A DNA stretch of 64,000 nt from Polyangiaceae bacterium (GCA_013361525.1 JABFXY010000105.1:1-64000), one strand, 5' to 3'. Shown: positions 26,300 through 35,736, counted from the first letter of the stretch. Numbers and translations: made by a program. The notes: generated by a model from the sequence alone, not told the origin.

Positions 26300-27951
26300 G
26301 GCGCGGGTGTACCGCGGAGCGTCTTGATGCACTCGGCGGTCATCAGGGCCGTCCAGTACTTCCGATCGAAGCTCGCCTGCCCTTGCAGCCAGACGTTGAT
26401 GGGCGTCGGCAGCCCGTGCTTCACCTTGCGGGACAGGACGAGACAATCCTTCGGCAAGATCCGCTGGGCCGCGGCCTTCACGATCCATTTGCCGATACCG
26501 TTTCGGTACTTGAGCGAGTCGTCGAGCGTGAACGCGAACTCGACGAGGCGGTAATCGAGGAACGGATTTCGCCCCTCGATGCTGTGGGCCATCGTCATTC
26601 GATCCGCCATTTGCAGGAGCGGCTGCAGGAAGATGCGCGTCTCGACGTAACACATGTTGTCGAGCATCGATTTGCGATCGCTCCAGAGGTGCGCGAGATA
26701 TCCCTTCATCAGCGCAGCACCCGCGAGCCCGGATCGCGACGCCATCCGGCAGAACCGATCGAGGTCGGACCCTTCGAATCGGCGAAGCATCGCGAGGTAG
26801 TTGGCAACCTTGGGATCCGCCGCGTCGAACGACGGCATCATGAGGAACTCGTTGCGGGCGTAGCCGCCGAACAGCTCGTCCGAGCCCTCACCGGAGAGGA
26901 TGACCTTGTAGCCGCCCTCACGGCACGCGCGCGCGAGCCGATAGAGCGGAAAGACCGAGAACGAGCCGGTCGGAAGCTCGAGGTGGTACGCGAGCCGCGG
27001 CATGTCCTCGAGGAATTGCTCCTTCGTCGGCCGGACCACGTGCAGCTCGATCCCGAGGCGCTTCGCGAAGTCGCCCGCGTAGAGCTCTTCGTCGATGGTG
27101 TCTTTGAACTCGTCGAATTGGCAGGTGAACGCCTCGCGGATACCCGCGAGCTTCGCGACCAGCGTCGAGTCGATGCCGCCGGAGAGGAACATCGTCACCG
27201 GCACGTCCGCGCGCATGCGCAACTTCACGCTGTCGGTGAGCAGGTCGATGAAGCGCTCGACGGCCTCGTTCTCGTCGGTGAGCCGCTCGCCGAAGCGGTG
27301 CGGAATATCCCAATAGCCGCGGGTGAACATCGTCCCGCGCGACGGGTCGTAAACGAGGTAATGCCCGGGCGGCAGCGAGAAGACGTCCTGATACAGCGTG
27401 TGCTCGTTGGGGCAGAACTCGAGCAGATCGAAGAGCTCGTTGCCGACGAAGCGAAGGCCTTTGAACGCCTTGACCTCGCTCGCGAACTCGAAGCTCTTGC
27501 CGCGGCAGCGATAGAAGAACGGCTTTTTGCCGATTCGATCACGCGCGCAAAAGAACCGATCGCCGTCCCAGATCGCGAGGGCGAACATCCCGTTGAAGCG
27601 CTCGAGAGACGCCGGCCCCCATTGCAGGTAAGCCGCGAGCACGACCTCGGTGTCGGTCTTCGTCCGGAAGGACCAACCGAGCGACTCGAGCTCCGTGCGG
27701 AGCTCGAGCCAGTTGTACACCTCGCCATTGAAGACGATGGTCGCGGTCTGCGCGCCGGGCCGCTCGATGCGGACCGGGAGCTCGATGTCGTGGCGGTCGA
27801 CGATGTTGAGGCGCGTCTGACCCAACGTCACCGAGAGCTCGGGCCCTATTTGGACTTCGTCGAGGGAGAATTGGTCGGGCCCACGGTGGCTCAACCGTTT
27901 GACGCTCGCCTCGTCGAATTGGGTATTGATGCCCCCGAGGATGCCGCACAT
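26296..27951 (-). CDS. asnB: Asparagine synthase-family glutamine-hydrolysing amidotransferase
   Basis: The 551-residue protein has the N-terminal nucleophile Cys2 (MCGILGG), the RGPD and FNGEVYN glutaminase signatures, and a C-terminal synthetase domain with SGGIDS (257-262), the ATP-pyrophosphatase loop. Glutaminase and ligase halves are both complete. AsnB-like enzymes embedded in polysaccharide clusters often amidate uronic acids rather than make free asparagine, and that is the more likely role here because methyltransferase and glycosyltransferase genes flank it with gaps or overlaps of a few bases. The gene symbol denotes family, not proven substrate. Confidence 0.88.
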   Translation of the reverse strand: MCGILGGINTQFDEASVKRLSHRGPDQFSLDEVQIGPELSVTLGQTRLNIVDRHDIELPVRIERPGAQTATIVFNGEVYNWLELRTELESLGWSFRTKTDTEVVLAAYLQWGPASLERFNGMFALAIWDGDRFFCARDRIGKKPFFYRCRGKSFEFASEVKAFKGLRFVGNELFDLLEFCPNEHTLYQDVFSLPPGHYLVYDPSRGTMFTRGYWDIPHRFGERLTDENEAVERFIDLLTDSVKLRMRADVPVTMFLSGGIDSTLVAKLAGIREAFTCQFDEFKDTIDEELYAGDFAKRLGIELHVVRPTKEQFLEDMPRLAYHLELPTGSFSVFPLYRLARACREGGYKVILSGEGSDELFGGYARNEFLMMPSFDAADPKVANYLAMLRRFEGSDLDRFCRMASRSGLAGAALMKGYLAHLWSDRKSMLDNMCYVETRIFLQPLLQMADRMTMAHSIEGRNPFLDYRLVEFAFTLDDSLKYRNGIGKWIVKAAAQRILPKDCLVLSRKVKHGLPTPINVWLQGQASFDRKYWTALMTAECIKTLRGTPAP

Positions 27952-27958
27952 CGGCCGC

Positions 27959-28987
27959 TCAGACCTTTCGAGCGCGGCAGCTTATCCCCGCCTCTTGCTC
28001 GTCCCAGGCGACGATCTCCCAACCTTCTGCGAACCAGGCGCGGAACTCTTCGGGTGTGTACCGGAAGCAATAGACCGGGTGGTACCAATCGGCGTTGACG
28101 ACGTTGTTCGTGAAGAAGTCGAACTCGTCGTTCCAGAAGCACTTCATCACGTGCCAATGCAGGAAGCGCTGCACGTCGTAGGTGCCCTTCGTGATGCCGA
28201 GGATCGGAATGTCCTCCTCGATCGTCACATTCGCCTTCAGATCCGAGAACGCTTTGCCCATCTTGGTGATGGCTTCGCAGACCTCGAGCGCCTTCTCGAA
28301 GGACTGGTCCTTGATGCGCTCGCGAACGTAGTCGTCGGTGAACTCTCGAATGACCGACTTCTTGCGATAGACGTACGTCGTCAGCTCGCCGCCCTTCTTG
28401 AGCTTCTTGCCGAGGTTCTTGAAGGTGACCGGGGGGTTCGGCGTGTGGTGGATGACCTGGTCGCAGTTGATGAAGTCGAAGAACTCGTCGGGGAACGGCA
28501 GACGATTGACGTCCGCGTGGACGAGGTTGACCGCCGGGCGGTTCGGCTGCGCGCCGGCGTTCGACAGCGCGTGCCATGCGGTGTCGACACCGAACACCGT
28601 CGAGCCGGAGTTCTCCGCGAAGTTCGCCGCGTCGCGGCCGGCGCCCGTGCCGGCGTCGAGGATGAAGCGCTTGTCGGCGAGAAAACTCTTCAGGCCGTCG
28701 ACCGTGCCGAAGCCGAACCGCGCGAGATACCACTCGGTGTAGAAGCGGCGCGTGTGGTCCTTGTAGTAGCGATGCTGGTCCCACTTGTCGCCGAAGGACT
28801 GGACAGTTTGGTCGCCGCGAACGTCCTCCGAGACGAAGCTCGGAATGCCCTCGCGGATCGGGTAGCTCTTCCCGTTCGCGTCGAGCTTGCCTTCACGGAC
28901 ATCGCCATTTTGCTCGCTGGTCTCGCTGAGGGAGAGCGGAGCGCGGCTGTCCGGATCGACCAAGTGCTTAAGGATTTCACGCTTCAT
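27959..28987 (-). CDS. SAM-dependent methyltransferase with Trm112-like N-terminal domain
   Basis: The 342-residue protein starts with a Trm112p/YcaR-like domain (LKHLVDPDSRAPLSL and SYPIREGIPSFV, residues 5-50) and continues with a class I methyltransferase domain: FILDAGTGAGRDA, VFGVDTAWHA and NCDQVIHHTPNP. The C-terminal 120 residues are an additional alpha/beta region with WHVMKCFW and FTNNVVNADWYHPV. It is one of seven methyltransferase domains in the 9.8-38 kb glycan region. It starts 31 bases after the stop of the upstream methyltransferase gene and ends 7 bases before asnB. Confidence 0.85.
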   Translation of the reverse strand: MKREILKHLVDPDSRAPLSLSETSEQNGDVREGKLDANGKSYPIREGIPSFVSEDVRGDQTVQSFGDKWDQHRYYKDHTRRFYTEWYLARFGFGTVDGLKSFLADKRFILDAGTGAGRDAANFAENSGSTVFGVDTAWHALSNAGAQPNRPAVNLVHADVNRLPFPDEFFDFINCDQVIHHTPNPPVTFKNLGKKLKKGGELTTYVYRKKSVIREFTDDYVRERIKDQSFEKALEVCEAITKMGKAFSDLKANVTIEEDIPILGITKGTYDVQRFLHWHVMKCFWNDEFDFFTNNVVNADWYHPVYCFRYTPEEFRAWFAEGWEIVAWDEQEAGISCRARKV

Positions 28988-29018
28988 CGCCGCTTGGCTT
29001 AGCGCGGCGAACGCGCGG

Positions 29019-29711
29019 TCACAAGAACGGGCGCGGCGCGCAGAGAAAGCAGCAGCGGATCGGCAGAATCGGGCTCGGAACGTGGCGTTCGGCGGTGATC
29101 GCGAAGTCCGCCTCGAGGAGCGACCGCATTTCGACGACTGTCCACCGATGGAGGTGATAGTGCCCGGCCCAGCCGATCCGGCGAAAAGGCGGCAGCTTCG
29201 TGAGCCGGGCAGCGACGACGGCTCGCTTGAGCCGGTCGATGAGCAGGTCGTTCGGGAAGGTAACGACGACGCGACCATTCGGCCGGGTGACCCGCCGAAT
29301 CTCGCGCAAGAGCGCAGCCGGATCGATCACGTGCTCGAGCACCTCGGTGCAGATCACGGCGTCGAACTCGCCTGCCGCAAAACCCGCATCGACCAGCTCG
29401 CCTTTGACGAGCCGAGCATCGAGGTGCGCGAGCTTCCTGGCGGCTTTGGCCAGCATCTCGCCCGAGACGTCGACGCCCGTCAGCTTCGCCTGCGGGAACC
29501 GGGAAAGGACGTGACCGCCGCCACATCCCACTTCGAGCAGCCGCTCGCCGGGACGAACATCGAGCAGCCGCTCGATCGCCCGTATTCGGCGCTCCTCGAT
29601 CGTCCGGATGACGACACCGGAGTCGGCATAATACGCATCGATGTCGTGCTCACGGGCGAAGGCGTCGTTGTGCCGTTCGACGTCCTCTTTGGACATCGGG
29701 CCGTCGCTCAT
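29019..29711 (-). CDS. Class I SAM-dependent methyltransferase
   Basis: The 230-residue protein has LLEVGCGGGHVLSRF (motif I, about 58-72), TGVDVSGEML, ICTEVLEHVIDP and VTRPNGRVVVTFP. It lacks extra domains. The ATG overlaps the stop of the membrane sulfatase-like gene as ATGA, which argues for translational coupling. The C-terminus carries the paired Cys of IRCCFLC. It probably methylates an intermediate of the surface glycan encoded by this operon. Confidence 0.84.
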   Translation of the reverse strand: MSDGPMSKEDVERHNDAFAREHDIDAYYADSGVVIRTIEERRIRAIERLLDVRPGERLLEVGCGGGHVLSRFPQAKLTGVDVSGEMLAKAARKLAHLDARLVKGELVDAGFAAGEFDAVICTEVLEHVIDPAALLREIRRVTRPNGRVVVTFPNDLLIDRLKRAVVAARLTKLPPFRRIGWAGHYHLHRWTVVEMRSLLEADFAITAERHVPSPILPIRCCFLCAPRPFL

Positions 29712-32035
29712 TCGGGCTCCTCGTCCCCCTGATCCCGTTCCGGCCTGGACATCTTCGTATGATCGCGGAGGTTGCCCGTTCGGCTGACCTCGAGCAACTG
29801 TTTCAGCGAGTCGAACGTCGCTGCGTGCTCCGGGCTCTGCGAGAGGTCGCGCTGCTCGCCGCGGTCCGTCTTCGCGTCGAACAACGAGTACGTCCCCTCG
29901 TTCACGTCCTGGAGGAGCGTGTAGTCGCCCGTTCGAACGGCCCGTCTGAAGAAGGTCCCGTACTTGTCGGTGATGCTCGGTATCGTGCAGAAGAGCGGCC
30001 TCGTCGCTTCGACCTGCTCCGGACGAAGCGCGGGAATGAGCAGGCTCCGACCGCTCAGACGGCTCGTGTCGTCGCGCGCGCCGAGCATCTCGAGAATCGT
30101 CGGTACCACGTCGATCAGGCCGACGCGCGCGTCGATGCGGCTCGCCGCGATACCGGGGATGCGCATCAGCAGCGGGACGTGAAGCACCTCGTCGTGGCAG
30201 CTGATCGCGTGGCGAACGCCGCCGTGCTCTTGGAACTCTTCGCCGTGATCGGCGTTCATCACGAAGATTGTCTTGTCCCAGACGGACGGGCGCGCCTTGA
30301 GCATCTCGACGAGCGCGCGGATCTGCTGGTCCGCAAAGGCCAGCTCGCTGTCGTAGTCACCGAGATCGCTTTTCTCGAACTTCGAGTTGTCGACGTCCTT
30401 GTGCCTCGTATAGGGCGCGTGCGGATCGGGATAATAAACAACGAGGAAGAACGGCTCGTCGGGCTTCGTGCGGGCGAGGAATTCCGCGGCTTTTGCCGTC
30501 GAGAAGAGGTTGCGCCGAGGCCGGTTGTTCTTGTTCTGGTTGTCGGGCTCGGCGAGAAGCAGCTGATCGAACCCGCGCTGAATACTGAGAAAGTTGTTCT
30601 TCAGATAGACGTCGAGAACGAACCCGGTGTTGTAGCCCTTCGCCTTGAGCCGCTCGGCCAGCAACAGCTCCTGCGGCAGGAGCTGGGGGTGGTTGCGCTG
30701 GCGAGTCCACTCGGCCATCCCCGGATCCATGCCCGACAGCATGCTCGGGATCGAAATGACGGTGCCGCTCGACTGGGAGTATGCGTCGGTAAAGAGCAAC
30801 GACTCTTTCGCGAGCTTCGCCAAATACGGAAAGGTCGGTCGGTCGTAGTCGATCGCGCTCACGTGATCCGCGCGCACCGTCTCGACGATGACCCAAACGA
30901 CGTTGTAGTTCTTGATCTGTTTCGGTTGCAGCGCGTCCGAGAAACGAACTGCATTTTCGAGCGCAGCGGTCGTGGTGGTGTCCGAGCCGTTGCAGTCCTC
31001 GTCGACTCCGTTGCCCGGGATCTCGGCGCGGCCGGGAGCGCGTGCTCGATTGAAGGGAGCGCAGTCCAGGCCACCGAACATCGATGAAGATCCGTCTCGA
31101 TCGACATCGGTCATGAAGCGGGCTGCCCGCGCGCCGAGTGATGCAACCGGGCTGAGCTCCGCCGCGCCGACGACCGGTCCGCGACGCGAAAAACCGACCA
31201 GCAGCGCCGCGAGGAGCGCAACGGCGGCGACCGCGCTCGTGACGAGGCGCGCAGCTCGATCGGGGACGCGCCGCAGGAGCAGCACGCCTTGCACGCCGGC
31301 CGCAATCATCAGAACGACGAGCGTTCCGTCGCGAACGATTCCGAGCATCCCGCCGTGCTTGCGCATGAACGGGTAAATCCCCAAGAACAGCGGGAGCGTG
31401 ACGAATGCCAAATAGAGAGCCCACGCCGGCGCAGGGACGGGCAGCCACTTCTTTCGCGCGAGGAAGCGCGCACCTCGGCGGAGCGCGAAACCGACGAAGA
31501 AAGAGCCGATCAGCCCTCCAATCGCGACGATGCTCACGACGACGACGGCGAGACCGCGGACGAGATCCTGTTCCTGCAGCTCGAACAGTCTCGCGAAGAG
31601 AAAGCTCGCCCCCGCGGTGGCGACGGCCGAGACGACCAACGCGCTCGCCGCAAACGAATAGATCGTCAGAAGGCGATCGGACCGCCCTTCGCTACCGTCC
31701 GCGAGCCACGCGAGCCGCGCGACGGCCCGGCGCAACGGGCCGATACGACGAAGACCGATCGACGCGAGCCACAGAACCGCACCGACGAGCGAGCCGAAGA
31801 TCGAACCGAACACGGCCGCGAACAGGATGACCAGCGCCCGCGATTTCGACGGAGGGGTGAGCGCTCCTTCGAGCGCGCCGAACACCCAACCGGCCAGGAC
31901 GAACCCCGCCACCGGGTGCACCCGACGAATGTAGCCGTCGCGCGAACGAGCCGGCCCGGCTCGCTTCTCGGGCGGCGGTTCCGCAGGCTGATCGTCAGCT
32001 TCGGGAGACGCCGTCTCCTCACCCTCAGGGTCCAT
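29708..32035 (-). CDS. Membrane-anchored sulfatase/phosphotransferase-family protein with MopE-like motif
   Basis: The 775-residue protein has a charged head, about seven hydrophobic helices (45-290), then a short segment with DVDRDG and GNGVDEDCNG, which matches the calcium/metal-binding motif of MopE-type myxobacterial proteins, and then a complete alkaline-phosphatase-superfamily domain (about 375-740). In that domain ETVRADH and NADHGEEFQEHGG give the metal ligands. The nucleophile position reads SSGTVISIP rather than the CxPSR of formylglycine sulfatases, so it may be a phosphoglycerol- or phosphoethanolamine-transferase-like enzyme acting on the glycan or lipid outside the membrane. The start is taken at the ATG at 32035. 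Confidence 0.8.
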   Translation of the reverse strand: MDPEGEETASPEADDQPAEPPPEKRAGPARSRDGYIRRVHPVAGFVLAGWVFGALEGALTPPSKSRALVILFAAVFGSIFGSLVGAVLWLASIGLRRIGPLRRAVARLAWLADGSEGRSDRLLTIYSFAASALVVSAVATAGASFLFARLFELQEQDLVRGLAVVVVSIVAIGGLIGSFFVGFALRRGARFLARKKWLPVPAPAWALYLAFVTLPLFLGIYPFMRKHGGMLGIVRDGTLVVLMIAAGVQGVLLLRRVPDRAARLVTSAVAAVALLAALLVGFSRRGPVVGAAELSPVASLGARAARFMTDVDRDGSSSMFGGLDCAPFNRARAPGRAEIPGNGVDEDCNGSDTTTTAALENAVRFSDALQPKQIKNYNVVWVIVETVRADHVSAIDYDRPTFPYLAKLAKESLLFTDAYSQSSGTVISIPSMLSGMDPGMAEWTRQRNHPQLLPQELLLAERLKAKGYNTGFVLDVYLKNNFLSIQRGFDQLLLAEPDNQNKNNRPRRNLFSTAKAAEFLARTKPDEPFFLVVYYPDPHAPYTRHKDVDNSKFEKSDLGDYDSELAFADQQIRALVEMLKARPSVWDKTIFVMNADHGEEFQEHGGVRHAISCHDEVLHVPLLMRIPGIAASRIDARVGLIDVVPTILEMLGARDDTSRLSGRSLLIPALRPEQVEATRPLFCTIPSITDKYGTFFRRAVRTGDYTLLQDVNEGTYSLFDAKTDRGEQRDLSQSPEHAATFDSLKQLLEVSRTGNLRDHTKMSRPERDQGDEEPE

Positions 32036-32096
32036 GTCACGCAATCGTTAGCGCATCGTCCAAGGCCTGTCACCGCCTCGACACGAAGGCGCTCGC

Positions 32097-33095
32097 TCAA
32101 CCGCGAAGAAGCTTCTCGCGCGCGGCGAGCTCGAGATCGTGCTCGACCATCTCCCGCACCAGCCCGTCGAAGCTGACGGTGGGTGTCCAGCCCAACACGC
32201 GACTCGCTTTCGATGCATCCGCGAGGAGGATGTCGACCTCGGCGGGGCGCAGGTATCTCGGATCCAAGCGGACGAAGTCTTGATAGTCGAGGCCCGCCAG
32301 ACCAAACGCACGCTCGGCGAACTCGCGGACGGTGTGGGTCTCGCCGGTGCCTATGACGAAGTCGTCGGGCTCGGGCTGTTGGAGCATCCGCCACATCGCA
32401 TCGACGTAGTCGCGCGCGTGCCCCCAATCACGCTTGGCCTCGAGGTTTCCCAGGTAGAGCTCGTGTTGCAGCCCGTGTTTGATCCGGCCCACCGCGCGCG
32501 TGATTTTGCGGGTCACGAAGGTCTCGCCGCGCCGCGGGCTCTCGTGATTGAAGAGGATGCCGTTGCACGCGAAGATGCCGTACCCCTCGCGGTAGTTCTG
32601 CGTAATGTAATAAGCGAACGCCTTCGCCGCGGCGTACGGGCTCCTCGGGTGGAAGGGCGTCGTCTCCCGCTGGGGGACTTCTGCGACTTTGCCGTAGAGC
32701 TCACTCGAGCTCGCTTGGTAATAGCGGCAGTGCACGCCGAGCTTCCGGATGGCTTCGAGGAGGCGCACCGCCCCGAGGCCGCTTATCTCCGCCGTGTATT
32801 CGGGGATGTCGAACGAGACGCGCACGTGGCTCTGCGCGCCGAGATTGTAGACCTCCTCCGGGCGAACCTCCGACAGGATGGACTGCAGGCTCGAAGCGTC
32901 GTTGAGATCCCCATAATGGAGGAACAGGCGCGCGGAACGCTCGTGCGGATCGACGTAGAGGTGATCGATACGTTCGGTATTGAACGTGCTCGCGCGACGG
33001 ACGACCCCGTGAACCTCGTATCCCTTGTCGAGCAGGAGCTCTGCCAGGTAGGAGCCGTCCTGCCCGGTGATCCCGGTCACGAGGGCGCGTTTCAT
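32097..33095 (-). CDS. gmd: GDP-mannose 4,6-dehydratase
   Basis: The 332-residue extended SDR shows the Gmd signatures TGITGQDGSYLAELLL at the N-terminus, VYNLGAQSHVRVSF, YQASSSELYG, SPYAAAKAFAYY (active-site Tyr/Lys), NHESPRRGETFVTRKI and KRDWGHARDYV. It converts GDP-D-mannose to GDP-4-keto-6-deoxy-D-mannose, the precursor of GDP-rhamnose, fucose, perosamine or related 6-deoxysugars. The reductase or aminotransferase partner is not adjacent; the SDR at 7754-8740 might serve but is 23 kb away. Its ATG overlaps the stop of the upstream GT2 gene. Confidence 0.95.
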   Translation of the reverse strand: MKRALVTGITGQDGSYLAELLLDKGYEVHGVVRRASTFNTERIDHLYVDPHERSARLFLHYGDLNDASSLQSILSEVRPEEVYNLGAQSHVRVSFDIPEYTAEISGLGAVRLLEAIRKLGVHCRYYQASSSELYGKVAEVPQRETTPFHPRSPYAAAKAFAYYITQNYREGYGIFACNGILFNHESPRRGETFVTRKITRAVGRIKHGLQHELYLGNLEAKRDWGHARDYVDAMWRMLQQPEPDDFVIGTGETHTVREFAERAFGLAGLDYQDFVRLDPRYLRPAEVDILLADASKASRVLGWTPTVSFDGLVREMVEHDLELAAREKLLRG

Positions 33096-33880
33096 CCGCG
33101 GTCCGCGCCCGGTCGAGGCTCCCTACGGTTTCTCAACGTGTCCACGCGGTACTGCAACAGCTCTTTGCAAATGCGCAGCGAAACCTGAATCGGGAAGTTC
33201 GAGAGGAACGACTCGCCCGCGTGCCGCGCATCGAAGTCGGTGTCGACCTCCACGATGCGGCACTGGCGCACGCCGGCCGCGACGCCGATGAAGCTCTGGA
33301 AATAGCGATAGCCGTCTGCGTCCGCCAGGATCGCGTCCAGCACCTCCCGCTTGCAGAGAATGAAGCCGCTCTTGTTGTCGCGCAGATGCATCCCGAAGGT
33401 CGCATTCAAAAGGAAGTTGAGCCCCTTCGAAAACGCGATTCGATTCTTGTTCACCTTCGGGTGCCGCACGGCCTGCACGAGGTCGGGGCGTTCGCTTTCG
33501 TATGCGTCGTACAACCGCGGAATGTCCTCGGGCCGATTCTGCAAATCCGAATCGATCAGACAGACGAGGGGCGAACGCGAGCCCGCGAGGCCGGTGCGCC
33601 ACCCGCCGACGATCCCCTTGTTCTTCTCGTGATGAAAGCCGCGAACGCGGTCGTGCTTCGCCTGCTCCTCCTGGATCTTCTGCCAGGTCGCGTCTCGGCT
33701 GCCGTCGTCGACGAGGATCAGCTCGGCGTCGATCGGCAGCGTCTCGAACATCGCGAGCATGCGCGCCACCAAGGGGTGGACGTTCATGTCCTCGTTGAAA
33801 CACGGGGCGATGATCGTGAGGTCGCGCTGCGGAATGGCGCCGTCGTTCGGCGCGCGCGGATCGGAGTCTCTCGTTTGCAT
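33092..33880 (-). CDS. GT2-family glycosyltransferase
   Basis: The 262-residue protein has a GT-A fold with IIAPCFNEDMNV, LVDDGSRDAT, IDSDLQNRPED (DxD-type site) and an RDNKSGFILCKRE segment typical of polyprenyl-phosphate glycosyltransferases. Unlike related enzymes it has no C-terminal membrane helices. It heads the eight-gene minus-strand operon and its stop overlaps the gmd start as ATGA. It may attach the first sugar to a lipid carrier. The ATG at 33880 was chosen because the preceding open frame is Arg-rich and unlike the family. Confidence 0.85.
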   Translation of the reverse strand: MQTRDSDPRAPNDGAIPQRDLTIIAPCFNEDMNVHPLVARMLAMFETLPIDAELILVDDGSRDATWQKIQEEQAKHDRVRGFHHEKNKGIVGGWRTGLAGSRSPLVCLIDSDLQNRPEDIPRLYDAYESERPDLVQAVRHPKVNKNRIAFSKGLNFLLNATFGMHLRDNKSGFILCKREVLDAILADADGYRYFQSFIGVAAGVRQCRIVEVDTDFDARHAGESFLSNFPIQVSLRICKELLQYRVDTLRNRREPRPGADRG

Positions 33881-34055
33881 GAAGAATGGGCGAGGATGGG
33901 CGTAGGCGAAGCTTCTTCGTCGTGGCGTAACCGAGGGTTCTGGTCGCGGCAAGCTCGGGCAGGGTCGGCCTCGTTCGCGCGACGCCGGCCCCCGAACGCG
34001 GCCTCGTCGTTCTTGCAAGGCGGTCGGCGCTCGACTACTTCTTCCCCCCGAATAA

Positions 34056-35732
34056 ATGCGGGCTTTGTGGACCCAAGCGTTTGCCGTGGCCCGCGCGAGC
34101 ATGCGACGCCAGCTCGGGCGCGACGCGCTCATGGCCGTGCTCCACGTCGCGGTGTTGCTCGCACTCGTGACGCTGCTGCGCCCGCTGTTCTTCCGAGGCG
34201 TCTCCGAGGATCACTACCGAGCGCCGTCGATCTTGTGGTCGATGGTGAAGTCGGATTGGTCGGTCATCGCCCAAGCGGCGAAGCGGCATAGCCCCGCGTT
34301 CCCGGAGCTCCTCTCGTTCCTCGTGCCGACCGTCCTGTTCGCCCTGTCGAAGCGCAAGCTCCGCTGGGAAGATTGGGAGCACGGCAAAGCGCTGCGACTC
34401 TGGATCATGGCGGTCATCTTCATGCTCGCCTGGTCCGGCTCGACGTTTCCGTTCAACCACTATTTGAACCGCGGGCACTTCCTCGATCGAGGCACGCTCG
34501 TCGCGCTTGCCGCTCTGTCGTGGCGCTACCCGATCATGGTCCCGCTCGCCGTGCGCTGGGCGATCGTCATGATCAAGGAGTCGTACATCCCAATCCCCCA
34601 GGACGACTTCGACTTCCGCGCCCCCGCCGAGTTCGTCATCGTCTTCGGCATTTTCGTTTGGGCCTCGGCGTCGCGCTCCTTCAAGCCGATCCATTTCATG
34701 ATCGTCGGGATCGGGTCCTTCGCCTCTTATTACTATTCGGCGGGCCTCGCGAAGTGGAACTTCGGTCCCCCTCACTCCTGGTTGCTCGAGAACCACGTCT
34801 CGAACATGTCGGTGGCGGCGTACGTCCGCGGGTGGATGACCTTCATCCCCGAAGAGACGTACATGAAGCTCATCGGCGTATCGCACAAGCTCGATACCGC
34901 ACTGCAGGGCTTCACCCTGTTCGTCGAGCTCGGGTCTCTCGTCGCGTTCTTCTTGCACCCGCGCATCACCCGCTGGTGGTTCCTCGGCCTCTTCCTCCTG
35001 AACTTCGGCATCTTCATGATGACCGGGGTCTGCTTCTGGAAGTGGTTCTTCGTCAGCGTGAGCGGCTTCGTGTGGTGCGGACGCGTCGGCCGGCCCCTCG
35101 TGGAGAAGATGCACGAGCTCAAGCTGCCGCTCGTCCTCGGCATCGTGTCGATTTACTACTGCAACGAGCGGATCTGGTTTTATCCGCAGACGCACGTCGT
35201 TTGGTACGACAGCGCGATCATGGAGAACTACGAGATGTATGCCGTGGGGGAGAGCGGCAGGAAATATCTCATAGGCCCCAATTACTTCGGCCCGAGCGAC
35301 ATGCACTGGGCCCAGGGCAACCTCTGCTACGCGACCGAATCGCAGCGGGCGCTGACCGGTATTTACGGCAACACCGGCAACTACTCGACGATGAAGCGCC
35401 TCAACGAATTCGACAAGCCCGAGCAAGGCCTCGCGATGCAGCGGCGCGGACGCATCTGCCACGACGACAAGCGCCTGCGCAAATACGAAAACTTCGTGCA
35501 GACGGTGTTTGGGAACATCAATCGAAACGGCGGCAAGAAGCACAAGTGGCTGCGCTTGATCGGCCGGCCGACGCACATCTGGGTGTTCCCCCGCCACCCC
35601 GACACCGAGCTCTTCGCCGAGCAGGAGAAGGTCGTCGCCGTCGAGCTATGGCAGACGGTCGCCTACCACCACGGCGACAAGATCTACCGCACCGAGCCCG
35701 AGCTCGGCCACGTGACGAAGATCCCTCATTGA
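34056..35732 (+). CDS. Polytopic membrane protein, HTTM/vitamin-K-carboxylase-like (tentative)
   Basis: The 558-residue protein has about ten hydrophobic helices in the first 360 residues and a soluble C-terminal domain of about 180 residues rich in Tyr and His. A central block with LQGFTLFVELGSLVAFF, HPRITRWW and FLLNFGIFMMTG resembles the HTTM (vitamin-K-dependent gamma-carboxylase-like) architecture; this is my inference from pattern, not a search. It is divergent from the gmd operon across 175 bases. No clear Shine-Dalgarno precedes the ATG. A role in surface-glycan assembly is suggested only by location. Confidence 0.6.
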   Translation: MRALWTQAFAVARASMRRQLGRDALMAVLHVAVLLALVTLLRPLFFRGVSEDHYRAPSILWSMVKSDWSVIAQAAKRHSPAFPELLSFLVPTVLFALSKRKLRWEDWEHGKALRLWIMAVIFMLAWSGSTFPFNHYLNRGHFLDRGTLVALAALSWRYPIMVPLAVRWAIVMIKESYIPIPQDDFDFRAPAEFVIVFGIFVWASASRSFKPIHFMIVGIGSFASYYYSAGLAKWNFGPPHSWLLENHVSNMSVAAYVRGWMTFIPEETYMKLIGVSHKLDTALQGFTLFVELGSLVAFFLHPRITRWWFLGLFLLNFGIFMMTGVCFWKWFFVSVSGFVWCGRVGRPLVEKMHELKLPLVLGIVSIYYCNERIWFYPQTHVVWYDSAIMENYEMYAVGESGRKYLIGPNYFGPSDMHWAQGNLCYATESQRALTGIYGNTGNYSTMKRLNEFDKPEQGLAMQRRGRICHDDKRLRKYENFVQTVFGNINRNGGKKHKWLRLIGRPTHIWVFPRHPDTELFAEQEKVVAVELWQTVAYHHGDKIYRTEPELGHVTKIPH

Positions 35733-35736
35733 GGGC

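Noticed and set aside
26383..28098. Long plus-strand open frame of 571 codons antisense to asnB
   Set aside because: No recognisable motif, and the opposite strand encodes a complete AsnB with all catalytic motifs.
34035..35597. Long antisense open frame of 520 codons
   Set aside because: Composition is Arg/Glu/His/Asp-rich and repetitive, as expected for the reverse frame of a GC-rich coding region; the plus-strand membrane protein is clearly the real gene.
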